64,000 bases of DNA from positions 56,557-120,556 of the forward strand of contig JBDRDD010000004.1 of assembly GCA_043821115.1 (NCBI GenBank), in the 5' to 3' direction. The stretch comes from JBDRDD01 sp043821115 (GTDB lineage: Bacteria; CAYTYR01; UBA6262; DAOVJB01). The translations under genes and the position numbers were made by a program. Below the pieces are notes generated by a model. That model had not been told where the DNA came from. It ran no database searches and saw only the letters and a list, made by a program, of their open reading frames with translations. This document shows, piece after piece, positions 45,001 through 54,026 of this stretch (the first letter of the stretch is position 1; every line of letters begins with the position of its first letter).

Positions 45001-46311
45001 GTGATAAAACGTTATTGCAGCGCAATATATATATTTCTTTTCCTCTTATTCGTTATAACGTGCCATGTTGAGGCGAAAGTAAAGCAGACTGTTCTTGAAA
45101 ACGCTTTGAGCATACTGACACAGGAAGACCACAGCCAGCCGCTGGTCGCGGTACAGGTATGGGTAAGGGCAGGTGCGGTCGACGAGCAGGATGAAAATAA
45201 CGGAGTTTCCCATTTCCTGGAGCACATGCTTTTTAAGGGGACGAAAACCATGGGGGCGGCTGATCTTGCCAGGACGATAGAGGCAAACGGTGGCATAATA
45301 AACGCCGCCACTTCCAAGGATTTCACCTATTATCACGTGGTCATACCGGCAGAGTATTACAGGACAGCGGTAAAACTTCTGGGGGACATAGTCACCAGCG
45401 CCACATTCCCGCAGGAGGAAGTGGAACGTGAGCGCCTGGTAATCCTTGAGGAAATAAAAAGGCGCTATGATAATACTCAAGCCTACCTATGGGATATAGC
45501 TAACCAGAACTTATATAAAGAGCACCCTTATCACCGTACGGTGCTGGGCACATCTTTCTCTGTTTCACAGCTTAGCCGTAATGCTCTTGTTGACTATTAC
45601 AAGCGCTACTATGTTCCGGCTAACATGACATTTGTACTGGTGGGGGACTTTAAGACCGCAGATGCATTAAGCAATATACGCGCTGTATTTAAAGATAGAG
45701 AGTATAAAAGCCCCCAAAAGACCGAATACGAACCTGTTCAACCCGGGGCACTTTATTTTGAGCAATACCGCAAGACCCCCCATGTTCACCTTTGGGTAGG
45801 AACATTGGGCCCTAATATCGCAAGCGAGGATCAGTATGCCCTGGACGTGCTGACATCCATTCTGGGTGGGGGACGCAGTTCGCGCCTGTACAGAAAACTA
45901 AAAGAAGAAGAAGGCCTGGCACACAGCATAAGCATAATGTTTCTTACTGTTAAAGGACAGGGGCCTATTTATGTAAACGCGACGTGTGATCCAGAAAAAA
46001 CAGACCAGTTGCAAAAGCGCATTACAGAAGAACTTTTTTTGATGCAGAAGCAGGCAGTGACAGAAGAGGAACTGAAAAGGGCAAAAACACTGATAAAGAG
46101 CAATTTCCTCTTCAGCAAGGAGACCTTTGAAAACCAGGCATTCGACCTGGGATATTACCAGACAATCAGCGATCACTCGTTTACCGAATCATATATAAGG
46201 AAGATAGAAAGTGTAACGAAAGAGGACATTATGCGGGTGAGCAGAACGTATATAAAGAAGGGGAAACTCGCCTTCACACTCATAAAACCATTGCCAGAGG
46301 AAAAAGAATAG
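45001..46311 (+). CDS. M16 family zinc peptidase, catalytic member
   Basis: Exported processing-type peptidase. A signal peptide spans about 1-24. The inverted zinc motif HFLEHMLFKGT is intact near 70, with the distal Glu in EERLVILEEI-like sequence about 75 residues later. The second half carries the substrate-binding LGGGRSSRLYRKLKEEEGLAH. The 436-residue length fits the half-size M16B subfamily. Start is GTG. The next gene, directly adjacent, is a homologue with a broken zinc motif, so the two probably form a heterodimer. Confidence 0.9.
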   Translation: MIKRYCSAIYIFLFLLFVITCHVEAKVKQTVLENALSILTQEDHSQPLVAVQVWVRAGAVDEQDENNGVSHFLEHMLFKGTKTMGAADLARTIEANGGIINAATSKDFTYYHVVIPAEYYRTAVKLLGDIVTSATFPQEEVERERLVILEEIKRRYDNTQAYLWDIANQNLYKEHPYHRTVLGTSFSVSQLSRNALVDYYKRYYVPANMTFVLVGDFKTADALSNIRAVFKDREYKSPQKTEYEPVQPGALYFEQYRKTPHVHLWVGTLGPNIASEDQYALDVLTSILGGGRSSRLYRKLKEEEGLAHSISIMFLTVKGQGPIYVNATCDPEKTDQLQKRITEELFLMQKQAVTEEELKRAKTLIKSNFLFSKETFENQAFDLGYYQTISDHSFTESYIRKIESVTKEDIMRVSRTYIKKGKLAFTLIKPLPEEKE

Positions 46312-47646
46312 ATGAATAAGGTCAAATTTATTTTAATAGCTCTTGTCATCTTTTTTGCGGCCCAAACAAGCGCAAATGCGCAGATCAAGCTGATCACCCT
46401 ACACAATGGCCTTACTGTCATCTATAAACAGAACACATCAAACCAGATAGTTGCCCTGGATCTCTTTATAAAAGCCGGCAGCTCTCGTGAAACCAAAGAG
46501 CAGGCTGGAATAACAAATTTCATACATCACCTTCTGTTAAAAGGGACCCCCACAAGGAGTGCTCAGGAGTTGGCCCTTGAGATAGAATCCATAGGGGGAG
46601 TAATAAACGCTGATGTCGCGGATGATTACTCAGAGGCTTATGTTATTGTAACCAGTGAGCACTTTGAAAAAGCGATGGAGATACTCTTTGACACCGTGGA
46701 GAACCCGCTGTTTCTGCAGGAGGAGATAGAAAAAGAGCGTTCTCTTATTCTCTCGCAGATAAGATCAAAAGAGGACAGTATATTTGAGACGGCTTTTGAT
46801 GAGTTGAATAAAACCCTGTATCAGGACCACCCTTACAGCAAACCCGTAATCGGGACCAGGGAAACGATATCTTCTATTACAAGAGAAGATATAATCGCTT
46901 TTCACAAGGATGTATACAAGCCCCGGAACATGGTCCTTGTTATCGTAGGGGATGTAAAGGAAAAGCTACTGATGAGCGCTCTAAAAAATATTGAGAAGGG
47001 CTGGAAATCATTACCTGAGGGTGTTGATGATGAGAAACAGATAAATAAGAGTGAGATCTTTAATGAACTTCTTCCTGAGAGGGGGGAAGCCCTCACAAAA
47101 AGTATAGAAGGCAAGTTTGAGCAGGCATACATGATGAGTGCATACCTGGTGCCTGGTATTTCCTCATCTGATTACCCTCCAATCAAAGTAATGAATGCAC
47201 TCCTTGGCGGGGGAATGAGCTCACGCCTTTTTGTAAATGTGAGAGACAGGGATGCCCTGGCATATGAAGTCGGTTCATTTTACCCCAGCAGGAAACTAAC
47301 CAGCAAATTCGTGATATATCTTGGACTTGACGCAAAAAACATGGACAAGGCCCAGAAATCCATAGAAGGGGAACTAAACAGACTTAAAACTGAAAAAGTA
47401 GGTGAAGCAGAACTCACCGAGATAAAGAATTATCTAAAAGGAGTTTTCCTGGTTGAGCATCAGAAAAACCAGAAACAGGCATGGCACCTGGGATGGTATC
47501 ACGTATTAGGAAAAGGTTACAGCTATGATAAAACATATGTTGAGGCATTGGAAAAGGTAACACCTGAAGACATATTAAGAGTTGCTCAACAATATTTCAA
47601 AGATGAAAATAAAGTGACAATAAAAATATTGCCCGAGGCAAGATGA
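46312..47646 (+). CDS. M16 family peptidase, zinc motif degenerate
   Basis: Starts directly at the preceding stop. A signal peptide (about 1-23) precedes an M16 fold of 444 residues. At the place of the HxxEH motif it has NFIHHLLLKGT near 70, so the first His and the Glu are lost, and it should not bind zinc normally. The C-terminal LGGGMSSRLFVNVRDRDALAYEVG region is well kept. By analogy with processing-peptidase alpha/beta pairs it is the non-catalytic, substrate-gripping subunit of the upstream protein. Confidence 0.88.
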   Translation: MNKVKFILIALVIFFAAQTSANAQIKLITLHNGLTVIYKQNTSNQIVALDLFIKAGSSRETKEQAGITNFIHHLLLKGTPTRSAQELALEIESIGGVINADVADDYSEAYVIVTSEHFEKAMEILFDTVENPLFLQEEIEKERSLILSQIRSKEDSIFETAFDELNKTLYQDHPYSKPVIGTRETISSITREDIIAFHKDVYKPRNMVLVIVGDVKEKLLMSALKNIEKGWKSLPEGVDDEKQINKSEIFNELLPERGEALTKSIEGKFEQAYMMSAYLVPGISSSDYPPIKVMNALLGGGMSSRLFVNVRDRDALAYEVGSFYPSRKLTSKFVIYLGLDAKNMDKAQKSIEGELNRLKTEKVGEAELTEIKNYLKGVFLVEHQKNQKQAWHLGWYHVLGKGYSYDKTYVEALEKVTPEDILRVAQQYFKDENKVTIKILPEAR

Positions 47647-48629
47647 AAAAAACATTGCTGCTTTTTAATATCATCTTTCTTATGTTTTTAACTTCCGAGT
47701 GCGCCTTTTCACAGGACACAACAATATCCATCGTAGCCGTAGGCGATATTATGCTGTCGCGTTTTATAGGCAAGGATCTGGCCGTCAAGGGATACGAACA
47801 CGCATTCTTAGATACGCGGGCCATAACCTCATCGGCTGATCTGGCTTTTGCAAATCTCGAGTCGCCGCTTTCAACAAGAGGGGAGTCTACACACAGGGGA
47901 TATCTCTTCAGGGCAGCTCCCGAAGCTGTGAAAGGTCTTGTATGGGCGGGATTTGATGTGGTATCATTAGCCAATAATCACGCCATGGACTACGGGCCAT
48001 TTGCCCTTTTTGATACGCTGGACATACTAAAGAAAAACAAGATATACCCCATAGGCGCCGGGCCCAACCTGGCCAAGGCACGAAAGCCTGTTATTTTCAA
48101 GAAGGGCGACTTGAGAGTAGGGTTCCTTGCTTACTGCTTCATATATCTTGATCAATTTTGCGCGAGCGAAACAAAGCCGGGCATTGTTCCCGGATGGATG
48201 GGCCTTGTAAAAGAAGATATAAAGAAATTGAAAGAGAAAGTAGATATTGTTATAATTTCTTTTCACTGGGGCAGGGAATACGAGCTTTCCCCTACGAATT
48301 TCCAGGTGCAGATAGCTTATCAAACTATTGACGCCGGAGCAGATCTGATAATAGGGCATCATCCTCACGTGCTGCAGCCTATTGAGTTTTACAAAGATAA
48401 ACCTATCGTTTACAGCCTCGGTAACTTTGTTTTCGATCAGGCTTTCGGGGAAACCCCCAAAAGCGCGATCTTAAGATGTGAATTCAACAAGAACGGACTC
48501 ATCAGTATAGGTATAACTCCGATAATGAGAACTCACGATAAGTATTACCCCCAGATAGCCGTTGGAGAGGATGCCCAAACTATCACCTCATACATACTGG
48601 GACTGGTTGAGCCCGAAAAAGAAAAATAA
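47643..48629 (+). CDS. CapA family (PGA_cap) metallophosphatase-fold protein
   Basis: A signal peptide (about 1-21) precedes the CapA domain: VAVGDIMLSR, FANLESPLS, LANNHAMDYG, FHWGREY, GHHPHVLQP and YSLGNFVFDQ. Such proteins take part in poly-gamma-glutamate or other surface polymer handling, but many stand alone with unknown substrate. No capB/C genes are present. It overlaps the M16 gene upstream by 4 bp, linking it to envelope proteolysis. Confidence 0.88.
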   Translation: MKKTLLLFNIIFLMFLTSECAFSQDTTISIVAVGDIMLSRFIGKDLAVKGYEHAFLDTRAITSSADLAFANLESPLSTRGESTHRGYLFRAAPEAVKGLVWAGFDVVSLANNHAMDYGPFALFDTLDILKKNKIYPIGAGPNLAKARKPVIFKKGDLRVGFLAYCFIYLDQFCASETKPGIVPGWMGLVKEDIKKLKEKVDIVIISFHWGREYELSPTNFQVQIAYQTIDAGADLIIGHHPHVLQPIEFYKDKPIVYSLGNFVFDQAFGETPKSAILRCEFNKNGLISIGITPIMRTHDKYYPQIAVGEDAQTITSYILGLVEPEKEK

Positions 48630-48655
48630 CTAACTCTAAACAAAGGAAAACTTAT

Positions 48656-49201
48656 ATGAACAGGCAACAGGCTCTTGAACTGATAGAATCAAAAGTAAAA
48701 AACAGGGATATCATAAAACATATGCTTGCTACCGAGGCATGCATGAAAGCAGTAGCAAGATACCTCGATGAAGTAGACAAACTCTGGGGACTCGCGGGCC
48801 TTCTTCATGACGTGGACTACGAGGAAACAATGGAAGATTTTGAAAAACACGGATTTGTGGCAGCAGCTCTTCTTGAAAAAATGGATGAAAATGCTCAGGT
48901 CATATACGCCATAAAAGCGCATACCGGTAAGGCACCTCAGAAGTCCAATATGGCCAAGGCCCTATACGCTGTGGATCCGCTCACAGGACTAATAGTAGCA
49001 GCTACACTGATGCACCCATCCCAAAAAATAGCAAACATAAAAAGTGATCTTATCCTTACCAATTTTAAGGACCCTTTATTTGCCAAAGAGGTAAATCGTA
49101 CACAGATATTATCATGCACCGAGCTGGGTATGACACTGCCTGTTTTTGTAAAAGTCTGCCTTGAGGCGATGCAGTCAGTCGCACAAAGCCTGGAGCTCTA
49201 G
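48656..49201 (+). CDS. HD-domain phosphohydrolase
   Basis: A 181-residue single-domain protein with HD metal residues in GLLHDVDYEE near 46-55, HGFVAA as the following His, and IKAHTGKAP. It belongs to the HDIG-type group that hydrolyses nucleotides or other phosphates; the specific substrate is unknown. It precedes a rhomboid protease gene by 2 bp. Confidence 0.85.
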   Translation: MNRQQALELIESKVKNRDIIKHMLATEACMKAVARYLDEVDKLWGLAGLLHDVDYEETMEDFEKHGFVAAALLEKMDENAQVIYAIKAHTGKAPQKSNMAKALYAVDPLTGLIVAATLMHPSQKIANIKSDLILTNFKDPLFAKEVNRTQILSCTELGMTLPVFVKVCLEAMQSVAQSLEL

Positions 49202-49203
49202 TA

Positions 49204-49881
49204 TTGATCCCTCTAAAAACTTCTATCGCCCACAAAAAGTTCCCGCTTGTAACACTGGCGCTTATTTCCGCAAACTGCCTTGTCTTCCTATATGAACTCT
49301 CCCATGGACACAACATTACCACCATATTGCAGACAGCGGCAGTCATACCCGCAAAATATTTTACAGACCAGGTTGTTCCCGTTTCGCTTGTCATACCGCT
49401 TTTCTCATCCATGTTCCTGCATGCATCAATCCTGCATATATTGAGTAACATGTGGTTCTTATGGATATTCGGCCAGGATGTGGAAGCGCGCATGGGCAGG
49501 AGGAATTTTTTCCTGTTCTACATATCATGCGGTATTCTTGCAAGCTTAACCCATATTATGATCAATGCAACCTCTCATGTTCCCGTAATAGGCGCAAGCG
49601 GCGCCATAGCAGGGGTACTTGGTTCCTACATATTTCTTTTTCCCCGCTCACAGGTCATCACGCTTGTGCCCATTTTTGTTTTTCTTTCCGTCATAAAAAT
49701 ACCGTCTCTATTCCTGCTCGGGTACTGGTTCCTCCTTCAGTTCTTAAACGGCATGGCGACAATAGGAAGAACGCAGAACATAGGAGGAATAGCGTGGTGG
49801 GTACATATAGCCGGGTTCATATCGGGTGCCGTGCTGCTTCTGGTTTTCGCTCCGAGTAAGCGAAGGCGCACGATTGAATAG
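49204..49881 (+). CDS. Rhomboid intramembrane serine protease
   Basis: A 225-residue protein with six or seven membrane segments. The catalytic Ser is in IGASGAIAGVLGSY near 132 and the His in VHIAGFISGA near 200. NMWFLWIFGQDVEARMG (about 82-98) is the characteristic loop. Start is TTG 49204, directly after the HD gene. It is followed by an intrinsic terminator, so it ends this transcription unit. Substrates are unknown. Confidence 0.92.
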   Translation: MIPLKTSIAHKKFPLVTLALISANCLVFLYELSHGHNITTILQTAAVIPAKYFTDQVVPVSLVIPLFSSMFLHASILHILSNMWFLWIFGQDVEARMGRRNFFLFYISCGILASLTHIMINATSHVPVIGASGAIAGVLGSYIFLFPRSQVITLVPIFVFLSVIKIPSLFLLGYWFLLQFLNGMATIGRTQNIGGIAWWVHIAGFISGAVLLLVFAPSKRRRTIE

Positions 49882-49916
49882 TCGCAAAAAAACAGGCCCT
49901 TAACATAACTAAAAAT

Positions 49917-49949
49917 AAAAAGTCACGCAAGTAAAGGTGACTTTTTTTA
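49917..49949 (+). terminator. Intrinsic terminator after the rhomboid gene
   Basis: AAAAGTCAC (about 49918-49926) pairs with GTGACTTTT (49937-49945) around a ten-base loop, and the 3' arm runs on into a long T-rich tract. This is the clearest factor-independent terminator in the + direction before 57.8 kb, and it separates the rhomboid gene from the Clp1-like gene. Confidence 0.85.
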
Positions 49950-49957
49950 TTTTTTAC

Positions 49958-49985
49958 TTGGTTTTTTTATTTTATATGTTATAAT
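49958..49985 (+). promoter_or_regulatory. Sigma-70-like promoter for the Clp1-like/HD-GYP pair
   Basis: TTGGTT (49958) and a perfect TATAAT (49980-49985) are separated by 16 bp, in an AT-rich gap just after a terminator. The next start codon is at 50053. The -35 box matches consensus at TTG only, so strength is uncertain. Confidence 0.65.
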
Positions 49986-49998
49986 ATACTTTAATAGT

Positions 49999-50019
49999 AT
50001 GCTATGTATTTTATAGCAT
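49999..50019. repeat. Inverted repeat in the leader of the Clp1-like gene
   Basis: ATGCTAT and ATAGCAT form perfect 7-bp arms around a 7-bp spacer, 14 bp downstream of the TATAAT box. The position suits an operator overlapping the transcription start region, or a small hairpin in the mRNA leader. Which of these applies cannot be told from the sequence. Confidence 0.5.
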
Positions 50020-50052
50020 GTTGACTATAAATAAAAAGACAAGGACGTCTTT

Positions 50053-50967
50053 ATGAGCGTGTTTATCTCACAACAGATTTCTGTGGAACAGATCAACGAT
50101 CCTGCCTTCAAAACCATAATGGTGCTCGGGGGGTCCGACACAGGAAAAACATCTCTTATCGAAGCATTGATAAAAATGCTGCTCGGACACAACAGGGTAG
50201 GGGTAGTAGATTGCGACGTGGGGCAATCACACATTGGCCCTCCGGGAACCATAGCATGGGGACTCATACATAACACATTTGACGGATGGGAAAGCATACC
50301 GGTACGCGATTTTTATTTTATCGGGGCTCTTTCTCCTGCCGAGAACACAACATCATCACTGGTCGGATTAAAAATAATTTATGATAAAGCAAAGGACCAG
50401 GCCGATAAGATAATAATCGATACTACGGGTTTTATCGAAAAGGCCGGAGTCACATTAAAAGAGCACCAGATTGAACTTATCCAGCCCGACATAATAATCG
50501 CCCTGCAAAAGGAAAGAGAACTTGAGCCTATCCTGGAATCTTTCAAGGCAATGGATAAACCACTTATTTTCAGGATAAAGGTTGAAGGGAACATGAACTC
50601 TAAAACCGGCGAGAACCGCGTGTCCTTCAGGCAACAGAAGTTCAGCGAATATTTCAATGTGTTAAATCGCCTGGAGCTGAATCTCAAGTCAACAGGCATA
50701 AGAAGCAGCAATGGTAGTAATCACCTGGGTATTAACCCCGGCCATGAAGCCGTAGACACACAGCCACTGAAACAGAAGCAGGAGCTCACAAACCGCCTGG
50801 TATCCCTAAGGAATGAAAAAGGACAGGACATAGCCCTTGGCCTCATAGACACCATAGATCACAACAATCAGAAAATGATTGTTTTCTCACCGCTTGATGA
50901 CGAGAAACTTGTGAAGACCGTTGTGGTGGGGACCATAAAAGTCTTACTGTCAAAGGAAACGGTATGA
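50053..50967 (+). CDS. Clp1/Grc3-like polynucleotide 5'-kinase
   Basis: A 304-residue P-loop protein. Walker A is GGSDTGKTSLIEAL near 27-40, and DCDVGQSHIGPPGTIAWG near 56 matches the Clp1/Grc3 group that phosphorylates 5'-OH ends of RNA or DNA. IDTTGFIEK is the Walker B region. The C-terminal 90 residues (ALGLIDTIDHNNQKMIVFSPL) form a beta domain also seen in archaeal homologues. It overlaps the HD-GYP gene by 4 bp. Substrate and pathway in this bacterium are unknown. Confidence 0.82.
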   Translation: MSVFISQQISVEQINDPAFKTIMVLGGSDTGKTSLIEALIKMLLGHNRVGVVDCDVGQSHIGPPGTIAWGLIHNTFDGWESIPVRDFYFIGALSPAENTTSSLVGLKIIYDKAKDQADKIIIDTTGFIEKAGVTLKEHQIELIQPDIIIALQKERELEPILESFKAMDKPLIFRIKVEGNMNSKTGENRVSFRQQKFSEYFNVLNRLELNLKSTGIRSSNGSNHLGINPGHEAVDTQPLKQKQELTNRLVSLRNEKGQDIALGLIDTIDHNNQKMIVFSPLDDEKLVKTVVVGTIKVLLSKETV

Positions 50968-51983
50968 GGGAGAAAACAAGCAGACTTGACCTGGACAAGC
51001 TATGCGAATTCGGCATGCTCTTAAACCGCCTGGAGAAGAACGACGATGCGCTTGCCCTTATTCTTAGCTATGTGAGCACCATTACCGGCGTCAAGAAGGT
51101 GGCGCTTACGCTTTTTGATGCCGACACCGACAATCTTGAGATGAAAGCCTCGCTCGGATACCTCAAGGAGGAAATCAATCTCTTCCCCACAGAAAAAGAG
51201 ATAATAAGGAAAATAGCGAGAAATGGTAATTTCATAGTTGATGAAAAGAACAGAGGCGTCATCTCACTGCCACTCTTCGTGGCAAACGAAGTAATAGGTT
51301 TTCTGCATGTAACAGCTGATAACGGGAAGAATGAATTTACAAAAGAAGAGTTGAAGCTTCTGGCGCTTCTTGGAAGCCACATCGCACCGTCTTTGGGAAT
51401 GCTCCAGATAAAGGAAAGATCCCAGAATGCCTACATAGAGATGATAGAGACACTGGCAAGGGCGATAGACGCTAAAGACCCATACACGAAAGGACACAGT
51501 GACAGGGTCTCCCGCTATGCTTCCGATATCTCACGCCAGATGGGGCTTTGCAAAAATGAAATATCAGAAATACGACACATGGCACTGCTTCATGATATAG
51601 GGAAAATAGGTGTAAAGGAAGGAATCCTGACAAAGCAGGGACGTCTGAGTTTCGCTGAGTTCGATGCTGTCAAAATGCACCCGTTAATAGGCGAGAGGAT
51701 AATCAGCCCCGTAAAGCTTTTTAAGAATTCGGTCCATATATTACTGTACCATCACGAGCACTTTGACGGCACGGGTTATCTCGAAGGACTCAAGGGTTCA
51801 GATATTCCCCTTGGAGCCAGGATACTCGCGGTCGCGGACTCCTATGATGCCATGGTTTCAGAGAGGCCTTACCGCAGTGCCATTGACAAAGATATTGCTT
51901 TGGGAGAATTGGAGAAGGAATCAGGACAGCAGTTTGACCCCGATGTGGTAAAAGCATTCCTTAAGAACTCCTCATCTGCATAA
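50964..51983 (+). CDS. GAF + HD-GYP protein with altered GYP motif
   Basis: A 339-residue soluble protein. Residues 20-150 are GAF-like; from about 155 an HD-GYP domain begins (AIDAKDPYTKGHSDRVSRYA). LLHDIGKIGVKEG carries the HD pair near 210, followed by KMHPLIGERI, YHHEHFDGTGYLEGLKG near 262 and VADSYDAM. The metal ligands are present, but GYP has become GYL. It may still hydrolyse c-di-GMP, or act as a sensor only. It is translationally coupled to the Clp1-like kinase. Confidence 0.87.
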   Translation: MREKTSRLDLDKLCEFGMLLNRLEKNDDALALILSYVSTITGVKKVALTLFDADTDNLEMKASLGYLKEEINLFPTEKEIIRKIARNGNFIVDEKNRGVISLPLFVANEVIGFLHVTADNGKNEFTKEELKLLALLGSHIAPSLGMLQIKERSQNAYIEMIETLARAIDAKDPYTKGHSDRVSRYASDISRQMGLCKNEISEIRHMALLHDIGKIGVKEGILTKQGRLSFAEFDAVKMHPLIGERIISPVKLFKNSVHILLYHHEHFDGTGYLEGLKGSDIPLGARILAVADSYDAMVSERPYRSAIDKDIALGELEKESGQQFDPDVVKAFLKNSSSA

Positions 51984-52030
51984 ATCACTCGAAAGCCAAA
52001 AACGAGACTTAAAGTAAAAGGGAGGACTTG

Positions 52031-52969
52031 TTGCGCATTGTATTTATGGGATCCCCTGAAGTAGCCGTGCCTTTTCTCACAAGCCTGGCAAAAACAGAAG
52101 AAATAGTAGGCGTCATCACGCAGAAAGACCGTCCTGCGGGAAGAGGATATAAGCTTAAGCCTCCCGCTGTAAAAGAAGCCGCCCTAAAGCTGGGGCTTAG
52201 TGTGTATCAGCCAGAGCGTATAAAGAATAACAGCGAGTTCCTAAAGATTTACAGGGATCTCTCTGCGGATCTCGCTGTAGTTATAGCCTTCGGCAAGATA
52301 CTGCCAAAGGAGATATTAGACACACCGAGGATGGGTTCTGTAAACATACATTTTTCACTTCTTCCAAAATACCGCGGCCCCGCACCGCTGCAGTGGGCCC
52401 TTATAAACGGGGAAGAAAAAAGCGGTGTCTCAATTTTCTGGATGAACGAGCAGGTAGACGCAGGAGATATAATAGTGCAGAGCGAAGCTGACTTATCAGA
52501 GGATGATACTTATCCGAGTGCTCTGGAAAAATTAAGCGGTATAGGCATTGACGCTCTTAAAAAAACCCTGGAGCTTATAAAAAGTGGCTCAGCCCCAAGG
52601 ATAGCCCAGGATGAAAAACTCATAACAGTTGCGCCTCTTCTTAAAAAGGAGGATGGCCAGATCCACTGGGAGAAATCGGCTTCAGATATTCACAACCTCG
52701 TGCGTGCGCTCGTACCATGGCCGGGTGCGTACACGAATAAGAAGGACTCTACACTAATAAAAATTCTTGAGACGGAAGTTTTAACAGAGGATGCCGGAGG
52801 CAGGACGGGAGAGATAGTCTCTGTAATAAAAAACCGTGGCTTTGTAGTTAAATGCGGTAAAAACCTGCTCCTTATAAAAAAAGTTCAGATGCAGGCAAGC
52901 AAGGCCATGGACAGTTATGCTTTCGTGCAGGGCCGCAACATAGAAAAAGGCGACATTTTAGGCTCATAA
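52031..52969 (+). CDS. fmt: Methionyl-tRNA formyltransferase
   Basis: Formylates initiator Met-tRNA. The protein begins RIVFMGSPEVAVPFL. The catalytic segment is NIHFSLLPKYRGPAPLQWALI, with VDAGDI following, and the C-terminal OB-like domain starts near 205. TTG 52031 is chosen: GGAGG ends five bases upstream and the product begins with the family's standard residues. TTG 52028 is too close to the ribosome site. No def (peptide deformylase) gene is adjacent. The length is 312 residues. Confidence 0.94.
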   Translation: MRIVFMGSPEVAVPFLTSLAKTEEIVGVITQKDRPAGRGYKLKPPAVKEAALKLGLSVYQPERIKNNSEFLKIYRDLSADLAVVIAFGKILPKEILDTPRMGSVNIHFSLLPKYRGPAPLQWALINGEEKSGVSIFWMNEQVDAGDIIVQSEADLSEDDTYPSALEKLSGIGIDALKKTLELIKSGSAPRIAQDEKLITVAPLLKKEDGQIHWEKSASDIHNLVRALVPWPGAYTNKKDSTLIKILETEVLTEDAGGRTGEIVSVIKNRGFVVKCGKNLLLIKKVQMQASKAMDSYAFVQGRNIEKGDILGS

Positions 52970-52997
52970 AAGACTCGGAAAAATATGTATTTTTTAG

Positions 52998-53026
52998 TTG
53001 ACAATACAACAAAAAACCGATATAAT
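52998..53026 (+). promoter_or_regulatory. Perfect-consensus sigma-70 promoter
   Basis: TTGACA (52998-53003) and TATAAT (53021-53026) with an exact 17-bp spacer. It lies in the 100-bp gap after fmt and 44 bp before the PASTA gene, so it should drive PASTA-rpsP-khpA-trmD-rplS-rnhB. It is the only full-consensus promoter I found in the window, as expected for a ribosomal protein operon. Confidence 0.9.
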
Positions 53027-53069
53027 GGTGGGACTTTGTGGTTATTAAATATAAGAGAACGGTAAGCAC

Positions 53070-54026
53070 ATGAATATACCGCCATTCTTAAAAAGAACCC
53101 TTAAAATAGCCGGAATACTTCTTGCAATTTTTCTCTTTATGTATTTCTCGCTTAATATTATAATGGGCAAAATAATACATAAGGGCAGGAATGTCGTCGT
53201 GCCCAACCTGGTCGGCTCTGACCTCCAGAAAGCTTATGAAGCTATTATGGAGCACGAGCTTTACATGGAAAAGGACGGGGAGCAGTTCAATACCAATATT
53301 CCCAGGGGAAATATAATTTCGCAGAAACCTCTGCCCGGTACACTTGTGAAATCAGGTAGAAGCATCAGGGTCATAATAAGCAGCGGAAGCGAGCAGATTC
53401 AGATCCCGGACCTTGTGGGGAAACCAGAGCGAAAAGCAGAGATAATACTAAGACAAACAGGGTTGGCGATAGGGGAAAAAGAGGATAGCTACTCCGCGTC
53501 TCTTCAAAAGGGTCTTGTAATCATACACGATCCGGCAGCAGGAACGTATGTGGAAAAGGGAACACCTGTAAGCCTGCTTATAAGCAAGGGCCTCACAAAG
53601 CACGGTGCCCTTATGCCTGATTTAATAGGTGAGAAGGTAACACACGCCGAGATGATAGTAAATGCCATGGGGCTGTCTATAAAAGGCATAAGAACCCAGA
53701 TAAACGAGGACCTTGCGGAAAACACTATCATAGAGCAGACACCTGCACCGAACACAATAGTAGGCCTAAACGATACGGTGAGTTTCCTCATAACAATACG
53801 GAAAGAGACCATACCTTCTCACGTGAAGGAGATTTACTTTGAGGTATCGCAGGGACTGCTTGACCGCCACGTGCGCATAGTAGTTGTCGATGAGGTGAAT
53901 GAGCGAGAGGTCTATAACAAGATGCAGGAGCCGGGTTCAAAGATAGACATAGACGTCCCGGTAAAGGGAAAGGCAATATCCTACATTTACGTAAACGAGG
54001 TTCTGGTATCAGAACAGGAATTATAA
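53070..54026 (+). CDS. Membrane-anchored three-PASTA protein without a kinase domain
   Basis: One N-terminal membrane helix (about 13-34) is followed by three PASTA domains (roughly 42-108, 109-175, 176-245), each starting with a VPNLVG/IPDLVG/MPDLIG strand and ending in a xSxG-like turn. A final beta domain of about 70 residues (EIYFEVSQGLLDRHVRIVVVDEV) is not PASTA. PASTA domains usually bind peptidoglycan fragments in Ser/Thr kinases or PBPs; here no kinase or transpeptidase is fused. It sits between a strong promoter and rpsP. Confidence 0.87.
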   Translation: MNIPPFLKRTLKIAGILLAIFLFMYFSLNIIMGKIIHKGRNVVVPNLVGSDLQKAYEAIMEHELYMEKDGEQFNTNIPRGNIISQKPLPGTLVKSGRSIRVIISSGSEQIQIPDLVGKPERKAEIILRQTGLAIGEKEDSYSASLQKGLVIIHDPAAGTYVEKGTPVSLLISKGLTKHGALMPDLIGEKVTHAEMIVNAMGLSIKGIRTQINEDLAENTIIEQTPAPNTIVGLNDTVSFLITIRKETIPSHVKEIYFEVSQGLLDRHVRIVVVDEVNEREVYNKMQEPGSKIDIDVPVKGKAISYIYVNEVLVSEQEL

